64,000 bases of DNA from Methanomicrobium mobile BP. GTDB taxonomy: Archaea > Halobacteriota > Methanomicrobia > Methanomicrobiales > Methanomicrobiaceae. The position numbers were made by a program, and so were the translations under genes. Below, piece after piece: positions 26,812-34,959 of this stretch. The notes beneath the pieces are model-generated. The model did not search any database and was not told the origin of the DNA. It was given only the letters and a program-made list of their open reading frames with translations. The first letter of the stretch is position 1. Every line of letters starts with the position of its first letter. The DNA lies in assembly GCF_000711215.1 (NCBI RefSeq), contig NZ_JOMF01000004.1, positions 62,001 through 126,000 of the forward strand. Reading direction: 5' to 3'.

Positions 26812-27522
26812 TTATCCCTCCACTGCGACATCTTTCTCAAACAGTACTGTGCCTGTCGGAATGTGCGTCAGTTTGACATTGACCTTGTCACCGGGCATAA
26901 GATGGTACCATTCTTCTCCGAGAATCGCCTGGACACCATCAACATCTCTGCTGAACTCATATGCACTACCGTTTGTGTATGAATAATGCGTACCTGCACT
27001 TACTCCGTATCCACCGTAAGCTGCACTCCAGCCGTACGGTGAATTGTGCATTGTTGTTCCTGCAAGCAGGGTGTAATTTCCGTAATACTGAGTTTTGGCA
27101 TAGTCTCCTGAAGCTTTCCAGTCGTCAACGTGAGCGCCGAATCCTAACGGAGAGTGATATTTGTTAGCACCGTCTTTGTAATGCGTGTTAAGCTTCGCAT
27201 CATCACCAATAACGGGTCCCGTAATCACCTCACCGCCGGAAGTTCCGTCGGAAGCCTTCCAGGATGTTGTTAACTTTATGTCTTTTGTCGGAATCGCCTC
27301 GCTTACTGCCAGTACCTGAAGGTTAAAACCGCTACCGCCCCATGTACCGTCATTGACGATCTTGCACTCGAATGTTCCCGTAGGAGCTTTCTGCTGATTG
27401 CTTGCCATTCCCCCTGCAAAAGCGCTGACAACGGCTGCGATGATGATTGTCACCACAAGCATAAGCATAACTCCAACCACAGGAGATACTGCTTCGGTGT
27501 TCTTTCGCATATTTTCTTTCAT
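26812..27522 (-). CDS. Archaeal type IV pilin-like protein, long type (cassette 1)
   Basis: A 236-residue pilin-like protein. After MKENMRKNTEAVSPVVGVM comes the membrane helix, then the conserved mature-domain opening PTGTFECKIVNDGTWGGSGF, a middle region with YGNYTLLAGTT, and the ending MPGDKVNVKLTHIPTGTVLFEKDVAVE. ATG 27522 has GAGGT about 10 bases upstream; the frame extends to 27576 but the extra residues do not look like a pilin leader. It is the first gene of a two-gene cassette with the short pilin that follows after 4 bp. Confidence 0.88.
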   Translation of the reverse strand: MKENMRKNTEAVSPVVGVMLMLVVTIIIAAVVSAFAGGMASNQQKAPTGTFECKIVNDGTWGGSGFNLQVLAVSEAIPTKDIKLTTSWKASDGTSGGEVITGPVIGDDAKLNTHYKDGANKYHSPLGFGAHVDDWKASGDYAKTQYYGNYTLLAGTTMHNSPYGWSAAYGGYGVSAGTHYSYTNGSAYEFSRDVDGVQAILGEEWYHLMPGDKVNVKLTHIPTGTVLFEKDVAVEG

Positions 27523-27919
27523 TCTACTAAATACCTCAAAACTCCACAAAACCGGCGCACAAACAATTGCATACATTTTTAATTCTTTGAGTGAGTTAAA
27601 AGCATACGAATATAATTTGTGTAACAGTTCTTATGAAGCAACTATACATTATGTAGTCCATAGTAATTAAAATTTTACTTTTCGTAATACTGAAACGTGC
27701 TTGAACGGCATCGGAGATGTTGCCAAACCCGGGAAGCGCGGATGAAAAAATGCCGTGGACGTACAAAAAAAAAAGGAAAATTACTGAGTATGAGGAATAT
27801 TGCCAAAAGAGCGACAGGAAAAATTATCGATTATGGCCTAAGCGCGGCATAATTGAAACAGATTGAATCATTTCATAAATACTATTTATCAAAATAACGA
27901 TATGTGAAAAAGATAAACT
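27523..27919. other. Spacer between pilin cassette 1 and toxin gene
   Basis: The pilin leader (27523-27562) contains the minus-strand motif CCGGTTTTGTGGAGTTT, shared with cassettes 2 and 3. The rest is AT-rich and carries no gene. Near the toxin, ATAAATACTATTTAT (27875-27889) is a perfect 7+1+7 dyad that may be both TATA region and operator. Confidence 0.4.
27875..27889. promoter_or_regulatory. Dyad upstream of the RelE-like gene
   Basis: ATAAATA and TATTTAT flank a single C. The dyad ends 30 bp before the toxin ATG at 27920, the expected place for the TATA box, so an autoregulatory operator is plausible. Confidence 0.4.
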
Positions 27920-28210
27920 ATGACAGATACACAAATATCAATTGATGCTATCAGGTATCTGCAAAAAAATAAGATCTATAGTGATGAAATAAAGCAAAAG
28001 ATCAGAAAATGTCTCGGAGAATATCTTTTAATATCCATAAATGAATGCGATAAACATGAACTGAAAGGACATTTAAAAGGATTCTGGAGACTTCACGTAG
28101 GACGCCATCATGTTGTCATCTATAAAATTATGGGAAAGAAACCTGACAGATATGCACAAATCTATTTAATTATGTCCGAGGAAAAATATCACAATTGGTT
28201 GAATTCTTAA
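27920..28210 (+). CDS. RelE/ParE-family toxin-like protein
   Basis: A 96-residue protein of the RelE superfamily (ribosome-dependent mRNA interferase in characterised members). The core HELKGHLKGFWRLHVGRHHVVIYKI (about residues 51-75) shows the typical lysine/arginine pattern and the two central beta strands. The ending IYLIMSEEKYHNW has the late catalytic-type Tyr/His positions. An upstream dyad is a likely operator. The candidate antitoxin is on the opposite strand, and the two stop codons are 4 bp apart, which is not the usual operon order. The pair lies between two pilin cassettes. Confidence 0.75.
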   Translation: MTDTQISIDAIRYLQKNKIYSDEIKQKIRKCLGEYLLISINECDKHELKGHLKGFWRLHVGRHHVVIYKIMGKKPDRYAQIYLIMSEEKYHNWLNS

Positions 28211-28214
28211 AAAG

Positions 28215-28412
28215 CTATATTCCATATTTTTTCTCGGCTTCATCCAACGAACAAAACGTACCTTTTTCAATTCTCTTAAGTTCCTCTAATGCTTTACTAT
28301 TATATTGGACAGGCTTAAGCTCTCGCAAAATCGTCTTTGATATGGATTCGCGACCTATACGACGGGAGAGCAACTCTTTATAAGCGGCATCGGACATCTC
28401 TACGGTTTTCAT
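28215..28412 (-). CDS. Small RelB/VapB-like antitoxin
   Basis: A 65-residue protein. The N-terminal part, MKTVEMSDAAYKELLSRRIG, resembles the ribbon-helix-helix start of archaeal VapB/RelB proteins. The C-terminal LEELKRIEKGTFCSLDEAEKKYGI resembles the toxin-wrapping tail of RelB-type antitoxins. A frame continuing to 28691 is not used: it would run through the dyad and has no antitoxin-like sequence. The perfect dyad TTATCTCTT/AAGAGATAA just upstream is a likely autoregulatory site. It is convergent with the RelE-like gene, so partnership is inferred from closeness and family only. Confidence 0.65.
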   Translation of the reverse strand: MKTVEMSDAAYKELLSRRIGRESISKTILRELKPVQYNSKALEELKRIEKGTFCSLDEAEKKYGI

Positions 28413-28680
28413 AATTATCTCTTGGGCATGAAAAGAGATAACCTTTCTGTCCGAATAATCGGCGCGAAATGCCCGAACCGATAAAAATGACAATTTCAAG
28501 ACAATTATGGTAAAAGAAGCGGGTCTTATCCGCCTGCGCATTGATGCAACCGGCGGATATATACCGTCTTCTTCTTTGTCATGTCTTCTCTTTTCCAATG
28601 ATTGAATTAATTTGTTCGGCAGTTCACAGATCATGATCCGTGCATTCTTGCCGAACTTTTTGCCGGTTATCAGACAACTA
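28413..28680. other. Spacer upstream of the antitoxin gene
   Basis: A 268-bp region between the antitoxin start and the stop of pilin cassette 2. It holds the 9-bp dyad at 28415-28441. No other supported feature is seen. Confidence 0.4.
28415..28441. promoter_or_regulatory. 9-bp perfect dyad upstream of the antitoxin
   Basis: TTATCTCTT (28415-28423) and AAGAGATAA (28433-28441) are separated by 9 bp, starting 2 bp before the antitoxin ATG. The geometry fits a dimeric ribbon-helix-helix operator; an RNA hairpin hiding the start is an alternative. Confidence 0.5.
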
Positions 28681-29277
28681 TCACGGCGCAATTATAACTC
28701 TGGTCCTTGCAAACGTCGTTCCGGAAGTATCGCAGAATTCCAGCAGAAACTCCTTTCCGAGATTGGCTTTATTATCGAATGAATACTTATTATCGGACTT
28801 TAATCCGTTCTGAAGATATTCCCCCGTATTTTGCTTAGCCTTATCGGGCACGACATATGCCGTGTCGCCTGCCGCGAAACTCACCACTCCCGCAGAACCG
28901 GTTTTAGTGAGCCACGGAACCGTTTTTGTAAGTTCACCGCGTTTATTGACGATGCTGCACGGATCAATCTTCCATGACATATGCTCTGCATCGCCGAAAG
29001 AATTTGAGAGACGGACAATAACGACCGTATCCAAAGTTCCTATGACATCTCCGCCCATGTGCGTAACGGCAAGACCCTCGGTCTGGCTGTAAGTGGCTTT
29101 AATCGCGACATTGGATGCTTTGGTTCCCCCATCGGGAAGTCCGCCGACGAAGCCGCTGACCAGTGCGGCGAGAATGAGCGTCACCGAAAGCATGAGCATT
29201 ACACCGACAACCGGCGATGCCGCTTCGGTCCCGATATCGAACCCGCTCTTTTCAGCGGTTACGGATAATCTCTTCAT
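28681..29277 (-). CDS. Archaeal type IV pilin-like protein, short type (cassette 2)
   Basis: A 198-residue short-type pilin. MKRLSVTAEKSGFDIGTEAASPVVGVM precedes the membrane helix LMLSVTLILAALVSGFVGG, and AIKATYSQTEGLAVTHMGGDVIGTLD marks the mature domain. It keeps the shared ending GKEFLLEFCDTSGTTFARTRVIIAP. ATG 29277 fits the GGAGG that lies inside the end of the upstream gene. A second ATG at 29283 overlaps the upstream TGA, so the two genes are translationally coupled. It has slightly more charged residues before the processing site than the other short pilins. Confidence 0.88.
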   Translation of the reverse strand: MKRLSVTAEKSGFDIGTEAASPVVGVMLMLSVTLILAALVSGFVGGLPDGGTKASNVAIKATYSQTEGLAVTHMGGDVIGTLDTVVIVRLSNSFGDAEHMSWKIDPCSIVNKRGELTKTVPWLTKTGSAGVVSFAAGDTAYVVPDKAKQNTGEYLQNGLKSDNKYSFDNKANLGKEFLLEFCDTSGTTFARTRVIIAP

Positions 29278-29279
29278 GA

Positions 29280-29972
29280 TCATGCCTCCACCGTGACAGT
29301 CTTCTCAAACAGCATCGTACCCGTCGGGATATGCACAAGTTTGACATTGACCCTGTCGCCGGGTCTCAAATTGTTCCAGTCGCGTCCGAGAACGGCACGC
29401 ATCGGATCCGTGTATCCCCCGCTGCTGTATTGACCGGTATGATAGTATTCATAACGTGTCTGCGGAGTCACCCCGTATCCTCCCGTAGTGGTATTCGCAC
29501 CGCACGGCGAAGCATAAAGGGTTGTTCCCGCAAACAGCGAATAGTTTCCGTAAAACTGATCGACTTTGTACGGCTCCGAAGGATCCCAATCGATATTCGG
29601 ACCGTATCCTAACGGCACATGGTATTTAAAGCCCCAGTAATAACAATTGGTTGTTTTACCGGGCGGTCCCGTAGTCACTACGGTATCGGCTGACCCGTCC
29701 GAAGCTCTCCACGATGTGATCAACTTTACATCCTTTGTCGGAATTGGCTCACTGACCGCCAGAACATTGATTGTAAAACCGCTGTTATCCCACGTGCCCC
29801 CGTTGACGATTTTACATTCAAATGTTCCCGAAGGTGCTTTCTGAGCCGGCATTACCGTCCCCCCCGCATACGCGCTGACCAAAGCGGCGAGGATGACGGT
29901 CACCGAGAGCATAAGCATTACCCCCACCACCGGAGATACTGCATCAGTATTCTTTCGCATACTTTTTTTCAT
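29280..29972 (-). CDS. Archaeal type IV pilin-like protein, long type (cassette 2)
   Basis: A 230-residue long-type pilin with MKKSMRKNTDAVSPVVGVM, membrane helix, PSGTFECKIVNGGTWDNSGF, FYGNYSLFAGTTLYASPCG and the ending RPGDRVNVKLVHIPTGTMLFEKTVTVEA. The first mature residues and the ending are nearly identical to cassette 1, while the middle (about 95-185) differs in length and sequence. This pattern of conserved ends and variable centre suggests diversification of the exposed face. Confidence 0.88.
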   Translation of the reverse strand: MKKSMRKNTDAVSPVVGVMLMLSVTVILAALVSAYAGGTVMPAQKAPSGTFECKIVNGGTWDNSGFTINVLAVSEPIPTKDVKLITSWRASDGSADTVVTTGPPGKTTNCYYWGFKYHVPLGYGPNIDWDPSEPYKVDQFYGNYSLFAGTTLYASPCGANTTTGGYGVTPQTRYEYYHTGQYSSGGYTDPMRAVLGRDWNNLRPGDRVNVKLVHIPTGTMLFEKTVTVEA

Positions 29973-30025
29973 TAAATAAATCCCTCAAACTCCACAAACC
30001 GAGGGCAAATTAACTCATACTTTTC

Positions 30026-30037
30026 TGATCATACCCC
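30026..30037 (-). promoter_or_regulatory. Shared 12-bp element upstream of pilin cassettes 2 and 4
   Basis: TGATCATACCCC begins 54 bp upstream of the cassette 2 start. An identical copy (33437-33448) lies 53 bp upstream of the cassette 4 start, so its position is conserved. Confidence 0.45.
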
Positions 30038-30217
30038 CCGGCATCATTAGCAATTCCAATATGATACGTATAACAGTTAACATGTGGATAATTATAATTA
30101 AAATATTTATAATTATTAATAGTTTGCATAGTAATTATAATTATTAATAAATATAATACAAACTGTGAAAATACAAGACAAAAATATCACAATATAAGCA
30201 TCCAGCAGGAAAATGTC

Positions 30218-30355
30218 TGAAACTGATTGAAGATTATTGAAGAGCATTGAGGATGGGATGAAGGGGGCTGAAGATGAGTGAAGTGGGTGAATATTATTGA
30301 AGGGGTGAAGATGAGTGAAGGTGGCGGAGAGGACTGAGATGTTTGAAGACGATTT
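30218..30355. repeat. Degenerate TGAAGATGAG-type repeat
   Basis: About ten short units resembling GATGAGTGAAG or TGAAGATTATTGAAG, 10-16 bp long, with GGGGTGAAGATGAGTGAAGG as the clearest part. It lies downstream of the pilin cassette 3 stop codon. Confidence 0.55.
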
Positions 30356-30412
30356 TATCGGCAGCTACCGACCTTCGCGGAAAAACCCCGGGACTGCACC
30401 CGCGGGACTGCC

Positions 30413-31015
30413 TTACTTTACTATCGTAGTCTTGGTCTTTGCGAGAGTGGTTCCCTTTTTATCGACAATTTCCACCCAGAATTCCTTTCCGATATTATAT
30501 CGACTCTGAATGGAATACGGGTTCCTGTTAGGATTATTCACATCAAAGACATCATGACCTGCCGGCATCTCGTTGCGCTTGACATATGCCGTATCGCCGG
30601 GCGCAAAAACATACACTCCCTGAGAACCGTCGTTTTTGAGCCATGCAGTGTCACCGCCCGATCCCTTAGAGTTTCCCGGAAAACGCTTTGAAGTAATCAT
30701 ACGGTGATCGATCGTCCATGTCATATGCTCGTAATCACCGAAAGTATCGGGGAGTCTTATCAGAATGTCAATATTGGCAGTCTCCAGAGGATCGCCGCCC
30801 AGATTGGTGACGGCAAGACCGTCGGTCTGGCTGTAAGTGGCTCTGATTCCCAAATTCGAGACCTTATGACTTGTGTCCATCATTCCGCCGGAAAGGCTGG
30901 TAACAACGGTAGCGATGATTATAACCACAACAAGCATGAGCATTACACCGACAACCGGCGAGACCGCTTCGGTTTTGCCATTGAATCCGCTCTTTTTATC
31001 ATTCGGGATTTTCAT
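30413..31015 (-). CDS. Archaeal type IV pilin-like protein, short type (cassette 3)
   Basis: A 200-residue short-type pilin. KTEAVSPVVGVMLMLVVVIIIATVV is the N-terminal pilin motif and membrane helix; GIRATYSQTDGLAVTNLGGDPLETAN marks the mature domain. It starts inside the end of the long pilin (4-bp overlap, ATG within the upstream stop), indicating translational coupling. It has a longer loop rich in Asn and Pro near residue 160 (DVNNPNRNPYS) than its paralogues. Confidence 0.88.
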   Translation of the reverse strand: MKIPNDKKSGFNGKTEAVSPVVGVMLMLVVVIIIATVVTSLSGGMMDTSHKVSNLGIRATYSQTDGLAVTNLGGDPLETANIDILIRLPDTFGDYEHMTWTIDHRMITSKRFPGNSKGSGGDTAWLKNDGSQGVYVFAPGDTAYVKRNEMPAGHDVFDVNNPNRNPYSIQSRYNIGKEFWVEIVDKKGTTLAKTKTTIVK

Positions 31016-31686
31016 ATTTTCTCCTCCACAACGACATCTTTATCGAACAGTACCTTACCTGAAGGGATATATGTTAGTCTTACATTCACCCTGTCGCCGA
31101 CTCTCAAATGATTCCAGTCCCGTCCGAGAATCGCACGCATGGGATCCTGTGAATCCACGGAATATTCATAGCGCTGCGTTACTCCGTAACCCTCGCCCGA
31201 AGCGCCGATTGGCATCGCATAAAGTGTTCTTCCCGCAACCAGCGCATAGTTTCCGTAAAACTGGCTCACATTGTACAGCTCTGAAGGGATACGGTCAATA
31301 TCGGGACCGTATCCCAAAGGAACATTGTATTTATAGCCGTCATACTGACAGTTCTCCTTTCCTTTTTCCGCCGGTCCCTTTGTATCCACGTTATCCGTCG
31401 TTCCGTCCGAAGCTATCCATGATACGGTCAGCTTCACGTCTTTCGTGGGAATCGACTCACTGACCGAGATGACATCGAGCGCAAAGGCACTGTTCTCCCA
31501 CGTACCCCCGTTGGAAATTTTACAGTTAAACGATCCCGAAGGTGCATTCTGGGTAGTGACCGCCATCCCGCCGGCATAAATACTGAGAACGGCGGCGATG
31601 ACTACGGTAACCACAATCATCAGCATTACCCCCACAACAGGAGAGACTGCATCGCTGTTCTTTGACATTCCTTTTCTCATCCGCAA
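31012..31686 (-). CDS. Archaeal type IV pilin-like protein, long type (cassette 3)
   Basis: A 224-residue long-type pilin. KNSDAVSPVVGVMLMIVVTVVIAAVLS is the pilin N-terminus; PSGSFNCKISNGGTWENSAF and RVGDRVNVRLTYIPSGKVLFDKDVVVE are the conserved ends. Three in-frame ATGs are possible at 31686, 31680 and 31668; all precede the processing site, so the mature protein is not affected. Upstream the leader motif CCGGTTTTGTGAAGTTT is one base away from that of cassette 1. Confidence 0.88.
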   Translation of the reverse strand: MRMRKGMSKNSDAVSPVVGVMLMIVVTVVIAAVLSIYAGGMAVTTQNAPSGSFNCKISNGGTWENSAFALDVISVSESIPTKDVKLTVSWIASDGTTDNVDTKGPAEKGKENCQYDGYKYNVPLGYGPDIDRIPSELYNVSQFYGNYALVAGRTLYAMPIGASGEGYGVTQRYEYSVDSQDPMRAILGRDWNHLRVGDRVNVRLTYIPSGKVLFDKDVVVEEKI

Positions 31687-32031
31687 TCTGTCCCTAAATG
31701 TTCCTTAAACTTTAAACTTCACAAAACCGGGGTGATATCACTGATCTTTGCATATCAAACCGTCTTACCAGAACCGGGAAAATGCATATTCATACAGTGA
31801 CACGAACCGACTATCATTTTTGAAAGTCATTTCCCTTAATATTTATCATATAACGCAATAAAACTGTTGAACAATTCAATAAAAATTGCAAATGATTCTG
31901 CGGAACTCACGGGAACAGAGCCGATTCGGCATTGAAATCAAAAACAATAATGTTTTGACCGTATCCGTCGGTGCCGGCGGCTTCATCATTCCCTATTTGT
32001 TCCGTATGATCCAGCAAGATCATTTAGGATA
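31687..32031. other. Spacer between pilin cassettes 3 and 4
   Basis: The cassette 3 leader occupies 31687-31735. An imperfect dyad TCAAAAAC/GTTTTGA (31938-31957) lies downstream of the cassette 4 stop and may be a terminator. No gene is seen. Confidence 0.35.
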
Positions 32032-32625
32032 TTACTTCGTAATTACGGCTCTGGTCTTTGCAAATACCATTCCCGATCTGTCGCTCAATTCTACCCAGAA
32101 TTCCTTTCCGACATTGGATTCATTATTGACCGAGAACGTATTTGCGGATTCCATACCGTTCTGCATATATACGGGCGCGACATATGCCGCGTCGCCTGCC
32201 TCAAAGCTGTTTTTTCCGGAAGAACCCGAATTCGTGTACCAGGCATAACTGCTGCCTGCCTCCTGACCGCGCTTGGTGACGACGTCATACGGATCAATCG
32301 TCCACGAAAGGTGTTCGTTATCGCCGAAAGTGTCCGTGAGTCTGGTTATAATAACCGTATTCGAAGTTCCCACGGGACTTCCTCCCATATTGGTGATGGT
32401 AAGACCGTTGGTCTGGCTGTAAGTGGCTTTAAGTGCTACATTGGATGTTTTGTAAGTCGTATCCGGAAGTCCGCCGGCAAATCCGCTGACGATGGCTGCG
32501 GTAATGATTGTCACCACAAGCATGAGCATTACCCCCACCACAGGAGAAACCGCTTCGTTTCCGATATTCAATCTGCTGCTCTTTTTATTACAAGCTTCTT
32601 TATTTTTAACGGATACTCTTTTCAT
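32032..32625 (-). CDS. Archaeal type IV pilin-like protein, short type (cassette 4)
   Basis: A 197-residue short-type pilin. It starts MKRVSVKNKEACNKKSSRLNIGNEAVSPVVGVM, a longer basic leader than in its paralogues, including one Cys. The mature domain has ALKATYSQTNGLTITNMGGSPVGTSN and ends VGKEFWVELSDRSGMVFAKTRAVITK. The gene begins 6 bp after the stop of the long pilin and is therefore in the same operon. Confidence 0.88.
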   Translation of the reverse strand: MKRVSVKNKEACNKKSSRLNIGNEAVSPVVGVMLMLVVTIITAAIVSGFAGGLPDTTYKTSNVALKATYSQTNGLTITNMGGSPVGTSNTVIITRLTDTFGDNEHLSWTIDPYDVVTKRGQEAGSSYAWYTNSGSSGKNSFEAGDAAYVAPVYMQNGMESANTFSVNNESNVGKEFWVELSDRSGMVFAKTRAVITK

Positions 32626-32631
32626 GTATTA

Positions 32632-33384
32632 TCATTCCACAATTACATCTTTTTCAAAAAGAACGGAACCTGTCGGCATATAAGTCAGCCTTACGTTTAC
32701 GGTGTCTCCGGGCCTCAGATTATACCACTTGGATCCGAGAATGCCGCCCATCTCGTCGGTCTTAATGGTTTTGGGATCATATTTATTGCCTTTAGTGTAT
32801 TCGTAACGCTTATCCTGCGCTATACCGTATCCTCCCGTAGTCGCATCCTTACCGTAAGGCTTGGCGACAAGCGTAGTTCCCGCGGTCAGCAGGTAGTTAC
32901 CGTAATTCTGTTCGTTAATTGTTACCTTGGTAAAGTCGGCAGTGGTATTCTGAACACCCGGTCCGTATCCTAACGGAGACTGGAGTTTTTTCACAGTACC
33001 GTAATGATCAATATAACTGTTACCGTCATTCGAGTACTTGCCTTCGAGTTGGTGCTGAAGACCTATGGTTGCTACAGTGTCACTGATTCTTTCAGTGGGT
33101 TTGTCTTTGTTTGTAGTTACCCACGATGTGGTCAGCTTGACGTCTTTTGTCTGAATAGGTTCACTGACGGACAGAACACTGAGCGAAAAACCGCTGTTGC
33201 TCCATGAACCGTCATTGCTTATTTTACAGTCAAAAGATCCCGTAGGCACTTTCTGAGTAGTAACAATCATTCCGCTTGAATACGCGCTTACAACGGCGGC
33301 AATGATGACGGTCACCACAAGCATCAACATTACCCCGACAACAGGAGATACCGCATCCGTATTCTTCAGGAAACTTTTACTCAT
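32632..33384 (-). CDS. Archaeal type IV pilin-like protein, long type (cassette 4)
   Basis: A 250-residue long-type pilin and the longest of the cluster. KNTDAVSPVVGVMLMLVVTVIIAAVVS is the N-terminal motif, followed by PTGSFDCKISNDGSWSNSGF. A lysine/asparagine-rich central region of about 100 residues is longer than in the other copies and includes GKDATTGGYGIAQDKRYEY. It ends RPGDTVNVRLTYMPTGSVLFEKDVIVE. Upstream, CCCGTGAGGTATTGAGG sits where the other cassettes have the shared leader motif. Confidence 0.88.
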   Translation of the reverse strand: MSKSFLKNTDAVSPVVGVMLMLVVTVIIAAVVSAYSSGMIVTTQKVPTGSFDCKISNDGSWSNSGFSLSVLSVSEPIQTKDVKLTTSWVTTNKDKPTERISDTVATIGLQHQLEGKYSNDGNSYIDHYGTVKKLQSPLGYGPGVQNTTADFTKVTINEQNYGNYLLTAGTTLVAKPYGKDATTGGYGIAQDKRYEYTKGNKYDPKTIKTDEMGGILGSKWYNLRPGDTVNVRLTYMPTGSVLFEKDVIVE

Positions 33385-33701
33385 TCTTGAAAATCCTCAA
33401 TACCTCACGGGAATGCGGAACACCAACCGTATATTATGATCATACCCCTATGTCACCGAATATACAATTATATTTGTAGTACATTCACATGAAGCAGTTC
33501 TATATTTGTTACTTATTGTAAATAATACTTTACACATACCTTTTCAAAAATATTTCGCGAGTGATGCTGAGGAGTGAATATTTGTGAAAATTATCATAGT
33601 GTGCAACGGATTTGAGATGCATAATGCATTGAATAAAAAAATAATATTTCCCCAATTCACCCCGTGAATTTTCGAAATGCATTTATACGGGACATCATGC
33701 C
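33385..33701. other. AT-rich spacer upstream of the pilin cluster
   Basis: Contains TGATCATACCCC (33437-33448), identical to the copy upstream of cassette 2, and AT-rich sequence likely to hold the promoter. No gene is seen. Confidence 0.4.
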
Positions 33702-34799
33702 TCAGAACTTCGGATATACCGTGTTTTCGACGGGCAGATTCAGCGAATAGCGCTTATTGTAATCTTTGAGCATATCCTCAACCGAGAGATCTTTGAACTC
33801 GTCGGGATAGAGCATCTTCGCAAACGAAGCCGCACCCGCAAAGCATCTCGGACCGTAGGTGATTCCCGAATCAATCAGCCAAAGCCTGTTGTCTGCAATC
33901 GCCTTAATACCGGAGAATCCCGTTCGCGATGTTATCGCATTGTATCTGTTCTCCGCATCCGCCATATTGGCATGGGTTGCCACCTTGATATAGACCGGCG
34001 GGTTCTGATCGATGATCCATTCCGGCGATACCTTCATCGAGGAGGACGTATCCTCTTCCTGAATTATGTTGACGCCGTCGACGATATTCAGAAGCAGATC
34101 CATTCCCGATCCTACTCCCTGGGCGGAATAATCCGTATAGCCCTCGCAGAAGACACGCGGGTGTTCCGACGAGATATTGCTGATACGCGAAGAAAGCGTG
34201 TCCATTACGCCCTCGTAATACTTGCAGAAGGCTTCGGCTTCTTCGGTATTGCCGACCAGCTTACCGAGTTCCCTTACGTCCTGACACATGGTCGTAGGCT
34301 TATAGCAGTCGATATAGACTATGGGGATATTGGCGGCTTTTATCGCATCGGCATTGTTCGGCTTCGAACTTGAATACGCGATTACGACATCTGGAGAGAG
34401 TGAGATTATCGTCTCCAGATCGGGCACATTCCACTTTCCCGTGTCCGCGGCATTCGGAAACATAGGTCCTATGTATTCATTGGAAAGGATACTGTCGGCA
34501 GCGCCGACGACCTTATCGGCGGCACCGAGGATCTGAAGCATCTCGCCCGCATTCGAGCTTAAGATTACGATTCTCTCGGCGGTATGCGGCAGATTCACAT
34601 AGGTTCCGTCGGACTGCATGACGGTAATGCCCTCGTTCTGAGGGGGTGCCGTTGTGCATCCCGCAATCATGACCGCTCCGAGAATCAGAAGGACGGCGCA
34701 GAACAGAGTAAGGACCCTTTTTGCGCTCAATTTGCCGGCGTTATTTTTATTTTCGTTCAATTCATCGATTCGTATTCTTTTACCTATCAAAACGATCAC
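33702..34799 (-). CDS. Iron-complex/cobalamin ABC transporter substrate-binding lipoprotein (BtuF/FepB-like)
   Basis: A 365-residue binding protein. A membrane signal segment (RVLTLFCAVLLILGAVMIAGC) ends in a lipobox-type AGC. The mature part has the type III periplasmic fold: RIVILSSNAGEMLQILGAADKVVGAADS, DVVIAYSS and EDMLKDYNKRY at the end. The likely ligand is a corrinoid or ferric siderophore. The start is uncertain: GTG 34799 gives a long N-terminal extension, a TATA-like TAAATATATG sits only a few bases upstream (34802-34811), and TTG codons at 34760 or 34730 would give a more typical signal peptide. It is the probable partner of the permease and ATPase at 43.7-45.6 kb. Confidence 0.85.
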   Translation of the reverse strand: MIVLIGKRIRIDELNENKNNAGKLSAKRVLTLFCAVLLILGAVMIAGCTTAPPQNEGITVMQSDGTYVNLPHTAERIVILSSNAGEMLQILGAADKVVGAADSILSNEYIGPMFPNAADTGKWNVPDLETIISLSPDVVIAYSSSKPNNADAIKAANIPIVYIDCYKPTTMCQDVRELGKLVGNTEEAEAFCKYYEGVMDTLSSRISNISSEHPRVFCEGYTDYSAQGVGSGMDLLLNIVDGVNIIQEEDTSSSMKVSPEWIIDQNPPVYIKVATHANMADAENRYNAITSRTGFSGIKAIADNRLWLIDSGITYGPRCFAGAASFAKMLYPDEFKDLSVEDMLKDYNKRYSLNLPVENTVYPKF

Positions 34800-34810
34800 C
34801 CATATATTTA

Positions 34811-34862
34811 CAGTCTAAATTTTCAGTCAATCTTTTCTGTCTATCGTATCAGTCGACATTGC
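34811..34862. repeat. 13-bp degenerate tandem repeat, 4 units
   Basis: Units CAGTCTAAATTTT, CAGTCAATCTTTT, CTGTCTATCGTAT and CAGTCGACATTGC run head to tail upstream of the binding-protein gene and downstream of the permease stop. Confidence 0.6.
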
Positions 34863-34959
34863 CGATCTGCATTTTTTGCCTGCACGTTCACAATCGTGAC
34901 AGCGAATTATTCGGTTAAAATATTATATTATTATAATTTAGTCATAACTTTTTTTGAAT

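Larger units (their letters stand above)
29973..30412. other. Spacer between pilin cassettes 2 and 3
   Basis: The cassette 2 leader contains minus-strand CGGTTTGTGGAGTTTGAGG and, 54 bp upstream of the ATG, TGATCATACCCC (30026-30037), also present upstream of cassette 4. An AT-rich part repeats TATAATTATTAATA (30109-30150 region). Next to cassette 3, 30218-30355 is a G/A-rich degenerate repeat. No gene is seen. Confidence 0.45.

Noticed and set aside
27690-27860. Small gene upstream of the RelE-like toxin
   Set aside because: Only very short frames (about 20 codons) are present and no antitoxin-like sequence is seen on the plus strand there.
28413-28691. Longer antitoxin protein starting at 28691
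   Set aside because: The extra N-terminal part reads through the dyad and does not resemble an antitoxin. The ATG at 28412 gives a normal-sized protein.
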